Origin: Pseudomonadota bacterium
Lineage (GTDB): Bacteria; Pseudomonadota; Gammaproteobacteria; Burkholderiales; JABEVD01
Assembly: GCA_021811205.1 (NCBI GenBank)
Contig: JAJZPK010000103.1
Location: forward strand, 1 to 8,677
Direction of reading: 5' to 3'
Length of the DNA stretch: 8,677 bases
Both the position numbers and the translations under genes were made by a program. Numbering within the stretch: the first letter of the stretch is position 1; every line of letters starts with the position of its first letter. This document shows, piece by piece, positions 1-6,809 of this stretch. The notes beneath the pieces were generated by a model. It was not told the DNA's origin. It ran no database searches and was given only the letters and a program-made list of their open reading frames with translations.

Positions 1-28
1 ATTTTATATTTCTTTAGAAATATAAAAT
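1..28. repeat. Perfect AT-rich inverted repeat upstream of yceD
   Basis: Two perfect 13-bp arms (ATTTTATATTTCT at 1-13 and its exact complement at 16-28) flank a central TT. The repeat contains only two G/C base pairs. It may extend left of the window. It ends 9 bases before the yceD ATG, so it lies in the promoter/leader zone of the whole cluster. The right arm contains TATAAA (21-26), which resembles a -10 box; a matching -35 box would fall outside the window. It could be an operator, a promoter element or the tail of a bidirectional terminator from an upstream gene. The symmetry is directly visible; the role is inference. Confidence 0.6.
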
Positions 29-37
29 TGCCTGCTT

Positions 38-505
38 ATGTCCGAGCAGACCGTCATCGATGGATTCGAATTAACCCGCATGAGCAGGTCGCTTGGCGGA
101 AAAATCGATGTTTCCAGCCTGGACAGAGTGGCCGATGCATTGTATTCCAACTCGGGCCGGATTGACTATGCGGTTACCGGAGAAATCGACGGGGAAAACA
201 ATCATCTGCTGCATCTTTCGATCAGCGGCACGCTTCATCTGAAGTGTCAGCGCTGCCTCGGGGATGTTGAATATCCCCTGCAGCTTCAGGCGAATTTGAA
301 GCTCGTCAGGGATGAGTCTGAACTGGGCGACATCGAAGATGAAGACCCGGATGTGGACAGTATCGTGGTCAAGGACAAACTGGAAATCCTGTCCATGATC
401 GAGGATGAGATCCTGCTCGATTTGCCTTTTTCTCCCAGGCATGTCGAATGTGGCATTGATGCCGCCAGAGAATCGCCTTTCTCGATTCTAAAGGGCAGGT
501 TTTAA
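38..505 (+). CDS. yceD: YceD family protein (DUF177), 23S rRNA accumulation protein
   Basis: A 155-residue protein of the DUF177/YceD family. The E. coli member is needed for normal 23S rRNA accumulation and is co-transcribed with rpmF; its biochemical activity is not firmly established. Family marks seen: the LKCQRCLG motif with CxxC at residues 70-73 after a beta-rich half, an acidic middle (about 93-107), the helix MIEDEILLDLPF (about 120-131), a third cysteine in HVECG (138) and a short SPFSIL tail. The tail is shorter than in E. coli. The start is well bounded: a TAA in frame at 23-25 leaves ATG 38 as the only normal start. No Shine-Dalgarno is visible before it. It is followed by rpmF after 23 bases, the canonical arrangement that supports the call. 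Confidence 0.93.
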   Translation: MSEQTVIDGFELTRMSRSLGGKIDVSSLDRVADALYSNSGRIDYAVTGEIDGENNHLLHLSISGTLHLKCQRCLGDVEYPLQLQANLKLVRDESELGDIEDEDPDVDSIVVKDKLEILSMIEDEILLDLPFSPRHVECGIDAARESPFSILKGRF

Positions 506-528
506 GCAATTTTTATTAGGAGTCGAAC

Positions 529-708
529 ATGGCAGTTCAACAGAACAAGAAATCCCCCTCGAAGCGCGGCATGCACAGAGCGCACGATTTCCTGACCAAT
601 CCGCCGCTCGCAGTCGAAGCTTCGACCGGCGAAGTCCATTTGCGCCATCATGTCAGCCCGAACGGCTTTTATCGCGGCAAGAAAGTGACGAAGGGCAAGG
701 GCGAGTAA
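529..708 (+). CDS. rpmF: 50S ribosomal protein L32 (bL32)
   Basis: A 59-residue basic protein, part of the large ribosomal subunit. The translation starts [20 protein letters not shown], contains the conserved [16 protein letters not shown] stretch and ends KGKGE, as in betaproteobacterial L32. It has no cysteines, so it is the zinc-free (C-minus) form. A clear AGGAG at 518-522 lies 6 bases before ATG 529. It sits between yceD and plsX exactly as in E. coli, which links ribosome synthesis to the fatty-acid genes. The 60 bases after its stop contain no convincing terminator or promoter, so read-through into plsX is likely. Confidence 0.98.
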   Translation: MAVQQNKKSPSKRGMHRAHDFLTNPPLAVEASTGEVHLRHHVSPNGFYRGKKVTKGKGE

Positions 709-768
709 TCAGCCCGTCTATGGTGCTCTCTTCTTCAGGCAGTTCCGTCCAGACCCTGAACTGATTCC

Positions 769-1779
769 ATGGACGTTGCTATCGACTGCATGGGCGGTGA
801 TCACGGCCCCGGCGTGACCGTACCTGCCGCCCTGAAATTCCTGCAGGATCATCCTGAAGCCGGCGTCATTCTGGTCGGCTCGGAATCCGTCATTCGCCAC
901 GAACTCGAATCCAGAAAAGCTTCCGAATCTTCCAGGCTGCGCATCAGGGCAACCAGCGAAGTGGTCGAGATGCATGACCCTCCCGCAGCCGCACTCAAGA
1001 ACAAGAAGGATTCCTCGATGCGCGTTGCGATCAACCTCGTCAAGGAGGGCGAAGCTCAGGCCTGCGTCAGCGCGGGCAACACGGGCGCATTGATGGCGAT
1101 TTCCCGTTTCGTGCTGAAAATGCTTCCAGGGATCGAGCGGCCTGCGATCATCACGATTCTGCCCACCCTGACAGGACAGACCTACATGCTCGACATGGGC
1201 GCAAACGTCGACTGCACTGCAGAGCATCTGCTCCAGTTCGCCGTCATGGGTTCCATTCTGGTTTCATCGGTCGAAAGAATCGCCAATCCGAAGATCGGGC
1301 TGCTCAACGTTGGCGAAGAGGAAATCAAGGGAAATGAAGTGGTGAAACAGGCATCCGAGCTCCTCAAATCGAGCGGCCTCAACTTCATCGGAAATGTCGA
1401 GGGAGACGGCATTTACAAGGGCGATGCGGATGTCGTGGTATGCGACGGATTCGTCGGCAATGTCGCCCTGAAAACATCCGAAGGACTTGCCCACATGCTC
1501 GCCACTTTCCTCAGGCAGGAATATGGGAAAAATCTCATTACGCGCCTGGCAGGGCTCATTTCGCTTCCGGTCATCAATGCCTTCAAGCACAGGGTGGATC
1601 CCCGGCGCTACAACGGCGCCAGCCTGCTCGGACTCAAGGGAATCGTCATCAAGAGCCATGGTTCGGCCGACGCCTACTCCTTCCAGTTCGCCCTGGAACG
1701 CGCGCTCGATGAAGTGAAAAGCGGCATGCTGAACGAAATCAGCATGCGCATGCAAACGATGAATGCGGGAGAAGCATGA
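769..1779 (+). CDS. plsX: Phosphate acyltransferase PlsX
   Basis: Converts long-chain acyl-ACP plus phosphate to acyl-phosphate, the acyl donor used by PlsY in phospholipid synthesis; a peripheral membrane enzyme. The 336 residues match the family length. Motifs in order: DCMGGDHGP (6-14), SAGNTGA (101-107), LDMGAN (141-146), NVGEE (180-184), GNVEG (208-212), DGFVGN (226-231), YNGASLLGL (281-289) and IKSHGSAD (294-301), so the enzyme appears intact. The N-terminus begins directly with the first strand ([10 protein letters not shown]), which supports ATG 769 although no good ribosome site precedes it. Its stop overlaps the fabH start (ATGA at 1776-1779). A strong hairpin lies within its last 20 codons. 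Confidence 0.98.
   Translation: MDVAIDCMGGDHGPGVTVPAALKFLQDHPEAGVILVGSESVIRHELESRKASESSRLRIRATSEVVEMHDPPAAALKNKKDSSMRVAINLVKEGEAQACVSAGNTGALMAISRFVLKMLPGIERPAIITILPTLTGQTYMLDMGANVDCTAEHLLQFAVMGSILVSSVERIANPKIGLLNVGEEEIKGNEVVKQASELLKSSGLNFIGNVEGDGIYKGDADVVVCDGFVGNVALKTSEGLAHMLATFLRQEYGKNLITRLAGLISLPVINAFKHRVDPRRYNGASLLGLKGIVIKSHGSADAYSFQFALERALDEVKSGMLNEISMRMQTMNAGEA
1724..1747 (+). promoter_or_regulatory. 9-bp hairpin at the 3' end of plsX, upstream of fabH
   Basis: GCATGCTGA (1724-1732) is followed after a 6-base loop (ACGAAA) by its exact complement TCAGCATGC (1739-1747). The right arm overlaps a second, 12-bp palindrome, GCATGCGCATGC (1742-1753), so two mutually exclusive structures can form. 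There is no T-run, so it is not an intrinsic terminator. It lies 19 bases before the fabH ribosome site (GGGAGA, 1767-1772). It could affect mRNA stability or fabH translation. The pairing is seen in the sequence; a function is inferred and the bases also encode PlsX. Confidence 0.4.
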
Positions 1780-2738
1780 TGCATTCCAGAATAGTCGGCA
1801 CGGGAAGCTATCTGCCTGAAAAGGTTTTGACGAACCATGACCTGGAAAAAATGGTCGACACGTCGCACGAATGGATCTTTACGCGGACGGGCATCGTCGA
1901 GCGGCACATTGCTGCCGAAGGAGAGCTTTCCAGCGACCTTGCGCTTCAAGCGAGCCTGAAGGCGATCGAGTCGGCGAAAATCCGGCCGGAAGAAATCGAT
2001 CTCATCATTGTCGCCACGACCACGCCAGACATGCTTTTTCCAAGCACGGCCGCGATCCTCCAGTCCAAGCTTGGCATCAAGAACAATTGTCCCGCATTCG
2101 ACGTACAGGCCGTCTGTACCGGATTCATCTATGCGCTGTCCACAGCGGACTGCTACCTGAAAACGGGAAAATACAGGCATGCGCTCGTCGTCGGAACCGA
2201 AACGATCTCGCGGATCATCGACTGGAAAGACCGCGCAACCTGCGTGCTGTTCGGGGACGGTGCAGGCGCCGTCGTCCTCAAATCCGGAGACACCCCAGGC
2301 ATTCTTTCCTCCCATCTGCATGCCGATGGAAGCTTCAACCCCATTCTGGCAGCGCCGGGCAGAGTATGCGCTGGAGGCGTGCAAGGCTCGCCCTTCATTT
2401 TCATGAACGGCAATGCCGTGTTCAAGATCGCCGTCAACGTGCTCGGACAGGTGGCCGAAGAAGCCATGCAGGCCAATGGTCTTTCTTCTTCCGATATAGA
2501 CTGGCTGGTCCCGCACCAGGCCAACATCAGGATCATCGAGGCCACGGCGAAAAAACTCGGCCTTGCCATGGACAGGGTGGTCGTGACCGTGGACAGGCAC
2601 GGCAACACTTCCGCTGCATCTATCCCGCTTGCGCTCGACCAGGCGGCAAGAGAAGGCCGCTTCCGGCCAGGGGAAATCCTGCTCATGGAAGGGGTCGGCG
2701 GGGGCATCACCTGGGGCTCCCTGCTTCTAAAATGGTAA
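1776..2738 (+). CDS. fabH: Beta-ketoacyl-ACP synthase III (KAS III)
   Basis: Starts fatty-acid synthesis by condensing acetyl-CoA (or another short acyl-CoA) with malonyl-ACP to form acetoacetyl-ACP. It is a 320-residue thiolase-fold enzyme of normal length. The catalytic triad is present: Cys114 in AVCTGF, His247 in VPHQAN and Asn277 in DRHGNTSA; the N-terminal GTGSYLPE and C-terminal GGGITWGS are typical. Two adjacent starts exist. ATG 1776 overlaps the plsX stop as ATGA; ATG 1779 gives a 319-residue protein, better spacing (7 bases) from GGAG at 1768-1771, and aligns better with E. coli FabH (MYTKIIGTG). Either is possible. Coupling to plsX translation is likely. Confidence 0.98.
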   Translation: MMHSRIVGTGSYLPEKVLTNHDLEKMVDTSHEWIFTRTGIVERHIAAEGELSSDLALQASLKAIESAKIRPEEIDLIIVATTTPDMLFPSTAAILQSKLGIKNNCPAFDVQAVCTGFIYALSTADCYLKTGKYRHALVVGTETISRIIDWKDRATCVLFGDGAGAVVLKSGDTPGILSSHLHADGSFNPILAAPGRVCAGGVQGSPFIFMNGNAVFKIAVNVLGQVAEEAMQANGLSSSDIDWLVPHQANIRIIEATAKKLGLAMDRVVVTVDRHGNTSAASIPLALDQAAREGRFRPGEILLMEGVGGGITWGSLLLKW

Positions 2739-2763
2739 TTTTTCAACTTAAAAACATTTCCAG

Positions 2764-3699
2764 ATGAAATACGCATTCGTTTTTCCTGGGCAGGGTTCCC
2801 AGTCGCAGGGCATGATGAACGGCTTCGAGAAATTTCCAGTGGTACGGGAAACCTTCGTTGAGGCATCGGACATCCTGCATCAGGATCTTTGGGGCCTGGC
2901 TTCAAACGGCCCGGCGGAGGCACTCAATCAGACCGTCAACACCCAGCCGCTGATGCTCGCGGCAGGGGTGGCCATCTATCGCGCCTGGACCAGCCTTGCA
3001 TATTCGAAACCAGCGATTCTCGCAGGCCACAGTCTGGGAGAATACGGCGCGCTTGTCGCATCGGGCGCACTTGCATTCAGAGACGCCTTGCCGCTCGTGC
3101 GTTTTCGGGCGAGCGCCATGCAGGAAGCCGTACCCGAAGGAGTGGGGGGGATTGCAGCGATTCTCGGACTCGAAGACGAGGCAGTAAAAGCAGTATGCCT
3201 GGAAGCCGCCGAAGGAGAAGTCGTCGAGGCGGTGAATTTCAATTCTCCCGGCCAGGTCGTGATCGCAGGCCACAAGGAGGCCGTGTTGCGGGGCATGGAG
3301 CTTGCCAGGCAGAAAGGGGCGAAGCGCGCCATCATGCTGCCCATGAGCGTGCCGTCCCATTGCTCCTTGATGAAGCCCGCCTCCGATGCCTTGCGCGATT
3401 ATTTGAAGGATGTGAAGATAACGGCGCCTTCGATTCCCGTGCTGCACAATGTCGACGTGGCGCGCCACGAAGACCCTGTTGAAATCAAATCAGCGCTCGT
3501 GAACCAGCTCGATCACCCCGTCAGGTGGGTCGAGACAATCCGGGCGATTTGCGGACAAGGCTTTGCCCACGCAGCAGAATGCGGACCTGGGAAGGTGCTG
3601 GCCGGACTCAACAAGCGCATTGCGCCTGAGCAAGTCATTTTTGCATTGACGGACAGCGCTGCGCTGGAAGAAGCCGCAGCGACTTTGAACAAGGAGTAA
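2764..3699 (+). CDS. fabD: Malonyl-CoA:ACP transacylase
   Basis: Moves malonyl groups from CoA to the phosphopantetheine of ACP, supplying the extender unit for FabH and FabF; cytoplasmic. The 311 residues match the family. Visible active-site elements: FPGQGSQ (7-13, with the oxyanion Gln10), NTQP (59-62), the nucleophile Ser90 in GHSLGEY (88-94), Arg115 in the LVRFRASAMQEAVP segment and His199 in MSVPSHCSLMKPA. ATG 2764 is fixed by the conserved KYAFVFPGQGSQ start. The 25-base leader after fabH is AT-rich and has no Shine-Dalgarno, unlike fabG just downstream. Its end overlaps the fabG ribosome site (AAGGAG at 3691-3696, stop TAA at 3697-3699). Confidence 0.98.
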   Translation: MKYAFVFPGQGSQSQGMMNGFEKFPVVRETFVEASDILHQDLWGLASNGPAEALNQTVNTQPLMLAAGVAIYRAWTSLAYSKPAILAGHSLGEYGALVASGALAFRDALPLVRFRASAMQEAVPEGVGGIAAILGLEDEAVKAVCLEAAEGEVVEAVNFNSPGQVVIAGHKEAVLRGMELARQKGAKRAIMLPMSVPSHCSLMKPASDALRDYLKDVKITAPSIPVLHNVDVARHEDPVEIKSALVNQLDHPVRWVETIRAICGQGFAHAAECGPGKVLAGLNKRIAPEQVIFALTDSAALEEAAATLNKE

Positions 3700-3701
3700 A
3701 C

Positions 3702-4442
3702 ATGCTTGAAGGACAGATTGCGCTTGTCACGGGCGCAAGCCGCGGAATCGGCAAGGCCATCGCCATGGATCTCGGGAAGCACGGTGCAACCGTCATCGGA
3801 ACAGCGACCAGCGAATCCGGCGCCCAGAATATATCGGAATATCTGAAGGAAGCGGGGATAGCCGGGCGGGGTCTTGCGCTCGATGTCAACGATGCCGCTC
3901 AAATCGATGCGACATTGGAGCAGATCAGGAGCGAATTCGGCGAGATCGCCATTCTCGTCAACAACGCCGGCATCACCCGGGACAATCTGGTGATGCGCAT
4001 GACGGACGGCGAATGGGACGACATCATGGCGACCAACCTGAAGTCCATTTTCAGGATGAGCCGTGCGGTCCTGCGCGCAATGGTGAAGGCGAGATACGGC
4101 AGGATCATCAGCATTTCCTCCGTCGTCGGAGCCATGGGCAACGCCGGCCAGGCAAACTATGCAGCGGCCAAGGCCGGCATTTTCGGCTTTTCCAAGTCGC
4201 TGGCCAGAGAAGTGGGCAGCCGCAATATTACCGTCAACAGCGTGGCGCCCGGTTTCATCGACACCGACATGACTCGCGCACTGTCGGAGGCGCAGCGCGC
4301 CTCTCTTTCCCAGCATATCCCGCTGGGCAGGCTGGGGCAGGCGGAAGACGTTGCTGCAGCAGTCAGCTTCCTTGCATCGCCCGCGGCAGGATACATCACC
4401 GGAAGCACTCTGCACGTCAACGGCGGTCTGTACATGGAATGA
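3702..4442 (+). CDS. fabG: 3-oxoacyl-ACP reductase
   Basis: NADPH-dependent reduction of 3-ketoacyl-ACP to 3-hydroxyacyl-ACP in each elongation cycle. It is a 246-residue short-chain dehydrogenase of the usual FabG length. Seen: the nucleotide-binding GASRGIG (11-17), NNAG (87-90), and the catalytic set Asn112, Ser140, Tyr153 and Lys157 (YAAAK), followed by VAPGFIDTDMT and the C-terminal YITGSTLHVNGGLYM, which separates FabG from other short-chain dehydrogenases. A strong AAGGAG at 3691-3696 sits 5 bases before ATG 3702. Only two bases separate it from the fabD stop. A terminator-like hairpin begins 10 bases after its stop codon. Confidence 0.98.
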   Translation: MLEGQIALVTGASRGIGKAIAMDLGKHGATVIGTATSESGAQNISEYLKEAGIAGRGLALDVNDAAQIDATLEQIRSEFGEIAILVNNAGITRDNLVMRMTDGEWDDIMATNLKSIFRMSRAVLRAMVKARYGRIISISSVVGAMGNAGQANYAAAKAGIFGFSKSLAREVGSRNITVNSVAPGFIDTDMTRALSEAQRASLSQHIPLGRLGQAEDVAAAVSFLASPAAGYITGSTLHVNGGLYME

Positions 4443-4452
4443 TTTCGCATCG

Positions 4453-4484
4453 GGGCCAAATTTGGTAAAATGGCTCGTTTTTTT
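4453..4484 (+). terminator. Candidate intrinsic terminator or attenuator between fabG and acpP
   Basis: GGGCCA (4453-4458) can pair with TGGCTC (4471-4476): six pairs with one G-U, around a 12-base loop in which TTT/AAA can pair further. After a single G, seven consecutive Ts follow (4478-4484). This is the layout of a rho-independent terminator, with a short, moderately stable stem, so termination is probably partial. A separate 10-bp palindrome, CCAAATTTGG (4456-4465), uses part of the same stem and could compete with it. The position would let fabG and acpP levels be set separately. The structure is seen; its activity is inferred. Confidence 0.45.
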
Positions 4485-4501
4485 GTAAACCAACATATAA
4501 G
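4462..4501 (+). promoter_or_regulatory. Possible acpP promoter region (weak)
   Basis: The AT-rich gap before acpP offers only partial sigma-70 matches: TTGGTA (4462-4467) with TGTAAA (4484-4489) at 16 bases, and an isolated TATAAG (4496-4501) with no good -35 partner. ACP is normally far more abundant than its neighbours and has its own promoter in E. coli. A promoter here, downstream of a leaky terminator, would therefore make sense, but the sequence alone does not settle its position. Confidence 0.2.
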
Positions 4502-4505
4502 GTTA

Positions 4506-4510
4506 GAGGG
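4506..4510 (+). promoter_or_regulatory. Ribosome binding site of acpP, decides the start
   Basis: GAGGG lies 4 bases before ATG 4515. An upstream in-frame ATG at 4470 would add 15 residues ([15 protein letters not shown]), but it has no ribosome site, lies inside the terminator-like hairpin and would give an ACP unlike the family. ATG 4515 gives the standard 78-residue protein. Confidence 0.8.
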
Positions 4511-4514
4511 AACA

Positions 4515-4751
4515 ATGGAAAACATCGAACAGCGCGTCAAAAAAATCGTCGCCGAACAGCTTGGCGTGAGCGAAGCCGAGGTCAAGAATTCCTCTTCGTT
4601 TGTAGATGATCTTGGAGCTGATTCGCTGGATACGGTCGAACTCGTCATGGCGCTCGAGGAAGAATTCGAATGCGAAATTCCCGACGAGGAAGCGGAAAAG
4701 ATCACCACCGTCCAGCAAGCCATCGACTACGTCGTCGCGCACAAGAACTGA
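4515..4751 (+). CDS. acpP: Acyl carrier protein
   Basis: A small acidic four-helix carrier that holds the growing acyl chain on a phosphopantetheine arm and delivers it to FabD, FabH, FabG, FabF and PlsX. It has 78 residues, the same size class as E. coli ACP. The attachment site is Ser37 in [18 protein letters not shown], followed by the conserved [21 protein letters not shown] single cysteine at 52 (FECEIP) replaces the Thr of E. coli, a common variation. The start is ATG 4515, preceded by GAGGG; a longer in-frame reading from 4470 is not supported. fabF follows after 25 bases, as is usual. Confidence 0.98.
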   Translation: MENIEQRVKKIVAEQLGVSEAEVKNSSSFVDDLGADSLDTVELVMALEEEFECEIPDEEAEKITTVQQAIDYVVAHKN

Positions 4752-4767
4752 TTTCCATTCTTCGAGT

Positions 4768-4771
4768 GGAG
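4768..4771 (+). promoter_or_regulatory. Ribosome binding site of fabF, supports the UUG start
   Basis: GGAG lies 5 bases before TTG 4777. No ATG or GTG in this frame lies between the acpP stop and the conserved [10 protein letters not shown] start of FabF, so this site fixes UUG as the initiation codon. Confidence 0.8.
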
Positions 4772-4776
4772 CGAAG

Positions 4777-6015
4777 TTGAGTAAACGCAGAGTAGTCATT
4801 ACCGGTCTGGGCATCATTTCCCCTGTAGGAATCGGGGTGGAAGAGTCCTGGGGCAACGTGATGTCTGGAAAATCCGGCATCACCCGAATCACCCGCTTCG
4901 ATGCATCATCCTTTTCCTCGCAGATCGCGGGAGAAGTGAAGGGGTTCGATGTCTCGGCCTACTTGCCTGCCAAGGAGGCGCGCCGCATGGATATCTTCAT
5001 CCATTACGGCATGGCGGCCGCCATGGAGGCATTCAAGGATTCCGGGCTTGAAGTCACCGAGAAGAATGCCGAGATGATCGGCGTCAACATCGGCTCGGGA
5101 ATCGGCGGGTTGCCATCCATCGAGGAAACCCACAATGTCTATCTTGCGGGCGGCGCTCGCAAGATTTCCCCTTTCTTCATACCAGGCACCATCATCAACA
5201 TGATCTCGGGCAATTTTTCGATCATGTACGGACTCAAGGGGCCGAATCTCGCCATGGTGACGGCCTGCACGACGGCAACGCATTGCATCGGCAACTCCGC
5301 GAGAATGATTGAATACGGAGATGCGGACGTGATGGTGGCAGGCGGCTCCGAATCGACCGTCTGCCCGCTCGCCATAGGCGGATTTTCCGCAGCGCGTGCG
5401 CTCAGCACGAGAAACGACGACCCGGCCACTTCTTCCCGTCCATGGGATGTCGGCCGCGACGGCTTTGTCCTTGGAGAGGGGGCAGGCGTGCTCGTTCTCG
5501 AAGAATACGAGCATGCGAAGGCCAGGGGAGCCAAGATCTACGCGGAATTGGCCGGTTTCGGCATGAGCGCCGACGCCTACCACATGACCGCGCCGTGCGA
5601 AGACGGCGAGGGCGCGGCGCGCTGCATGAAGCACGCGCTCAGAACTGCGGGTATCAATGCTGATGAGGTCGATTACATCAATGCCCACGGCACCTCCACA
5701 CCGCTCGGCGACATTGCAGAGACGGTGGCCATCAAGCGTCAGTTCGGGGATCATGCCAAGAAGGTCGCGGTCAGCTCCACGAAATCCATGACCGGGCATC
5801 TTCTGGGTGCAGCGGGAGGCGTCGAGGCGGTATTTTCGGCGCTGAGCGTGTTTCATCAGGCCGCGCCGCCGACAATCAACCTGTTGGAGCAGGATCCTGC
5901 TTGCGACCTTGATTTCGTCCCGAATGTCGCAAGGCAGATGAAAATCGATGTTGCGCTTTCCAACTCGTTCGGCTTCGGCGGCACCAACGGAACGGTCGTT
6001 TTCAAGAAAATCTAG
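4777..6015 (+). CDS. fabF: Beta-ketoacyl-ACP synthase II (KAS II), UUG start
   Basis: Elongating condensing enzyme that joins acyl-ACP and malonyl-ACP with loss of CO2. Read from TTG 4777 it has 412 residues (E. coli FabF has 413) and begins [18 protein letters not shown]. The Cys-His-His triad is complete: Cys164 in [10 protein letters not shown], His304 in [11 protein letters not shown] and His341 in [14 protein letters not shown], with the catalytic-site lysine at 336. The gate segment NSFGFGGTN is at 396-404. The frame stays open upstream to 4606, but that part overlaps acpP in another frame and resembles no FabF, so it is excluded. GGAG at 4768-4771 supports the UUG start. pabC begins 5 bases after the stop. 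Confidence 0.97.
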   Translation: MSKRRVVITGLGIISPVGIGVEESWGNVMSGKSGITRITRFDASSFSSQIAGEVKGFDVSAYLPAKEARRMDIFIHYGMAAAMEAFKDSGLEVTEKNAEMIGVNIGSGIGGLPSIEETHNVYLAGGARKISPFFIPGTIINMISGNFSIMYGLKGPNLAMVTACTTATHCIGNSARMIEYGDADVMVAGGSESTVCPLAIGGFSAARALSTRNDDPATSSRPWDVGRDGFVLGEGAGVLVLEEYEHAKARGAKIYAELAGFGMSADAYHMTAPCEDGEGAARCMKHALRTAGINADEVDYINAHGTSTPLGDIAETVAIKRQFGDHAKKVAVSSTKSMTGHLLGAAGGVEAVFSALSVFHQAAPPTINLLEQDPACDLDFVPNVARQMKIDVALSNSFGFGGTNGTVVFKKI

Positions 6016-6020
6016 CGCCG

Positions 6021-6809
6021 ATGGTACTGGTAAATGGCGTATTTACCGATTCCATCAAGGCGAACGACCGCGGATTGATGTACGGGGACGGCGTATTCCG
6101 GACCCTGCGCATCAAACATGGCGTCCCGCTCAACTGGACGCTCCACTACCACAAACTAGCTTCGGACTGCGCCGCGCTTGAGCTTTCCTGCCCACCCATT
6201 TCGGTTCTGGAAAAGGAGCTCGAGAGGGCGTCGGAATCCATGCAAAACTGCATTGCGAAAATCGTCGTGACCCGTGGTGCAGGTGGACGCGGCTACCTCC
6301 CGGAAGCCGCTTTGGAACCCACCCTAATCGTATCGACCAGCCCGGCCCCTGAACATGAATTCCAGGAAATCAGGGCGCATCTCTGCGATCTCAGATTATC
6401 ACACCAGCCCAGGCTGGCGGGGATCAAGCACCTCAACAGGCTGGAGAACGTCATCGCGCGCATGGAATGGAATGATCCTGAAACGAGGGAAGGGATCCTG
6501 CTCGATCTGGAAGGCAACGTCATAGAAGGCACCATGAGCAGCCTTCTCCTTTATCATGACGGCAGCGTGATCGCTCCGGATCTTTCCCGCTGCGGAGTGG
6601 ACGGGGTGCAGCGTGCTCGCGTCCTGGCGTGCTGCGCGGAAAGGAAAATTCCGGCGAGAATCGAATCGTTCGGCATCGAACGCCTGATCCAGGCAGACGA
6701 AGTATTTCTCGTCAACAGCGTAATCGGACTCTGGCAAATCGTCGAGCTGGGCGCAGCAAGCTGGCCTCGCGGAAAATTCTGCGAAGCAATGCGGGGATGG
6801 CTGGAATGA
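6021..6809 (+). CDS. pabC: Aminodeoxychorismate lyase
   Basis: PLP-dependent fold-type IV enzyme that converts 4-amino-4-deoxychorismate to p-aminobenzoate and pyruvate for folate synthesis. The 262 residues fit PabC (about 270). Seen: YGDGVFRTLR near the N-terminus (21-30), the PLP lysine 136 in GIKHLNRLENVIARME, VIEGTMSSLLL (168-177; the Glu contacts the cofactor in this family) and GVQRARVL (195-202). The branched-chain aminotransferase and D-amino-acid transaminase are relatives with the same fold. The GIKHLNRLENV motif and the location between fabF and mltG favour PabC, although the substrate is inferred. No good ribosome site precedes ATG 6021. Its end overlaps mltG by ATGA. Confidence 0.92.
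   Translation: MVLVNGVFTDSIKANDRGLMYGDGVFRTLRIKHGVPLNWTLHYHKLASDCAALELSCPPISVLEKELERASESMQNCIAKIVVTRGAGGRGYLPEAALEPTLIVSTSPAPEHEFQEIRAHLCDLRLSHQPRLAGIKHLNRLENVIARMEWNDPETREGILLDLEGNVIEGTMSSLLLYHDGSVIAPDLSRCGVDGVQRARVLACCAERKIPARIESFGIERLIQADEVFLVNSVIGLWQIVELGAASWPRGKFCEAMRGWLE

Noticed and set aside
735..758. TCAGG/CCTGA inverted repeat between rpmF and plsX
   Set aside because: Only five pairs with a 14- to 15-base loop and no T-run; too weak to call a terminator.
1871..2767. 298-codon plus-strand frame overlapping fabH
   Set aside because: Arg/His-rich shadow of fabH in a second frame without a ribosome site or recognisable domain.
4470..4514. 15-residue N-terminal extension of ACP from ATG 4470
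   Set aside because: No ribosome site, located in the terminator-like hairpin, and not found in the ACP family; ATG 4515 is preceded by GAGGG.
4606..4776. 57-codon N-terminal extension of FabF
   Set aside because: It overlaps acpP in another frame, is low in sense (Ser/Arg/Lys-rich) and is absent from FabF; TTG 4777 with GGAG gives the normal length.
5010..5025. 16-bp perfect palindrome CATGGCGGCCGCCATG inside fabF
   Set aside because: It encodes the ordinary GMAAAME segment of FabF and has no regulatory context; codon choice for Met-Ala runs readily produces such symmetry.
6629..6805. 59-codon N-terminal extension of MltG
   Set aside because: It lies within pabC in another frame and precedes a typical membrane anchor that begins at ATG 6806.
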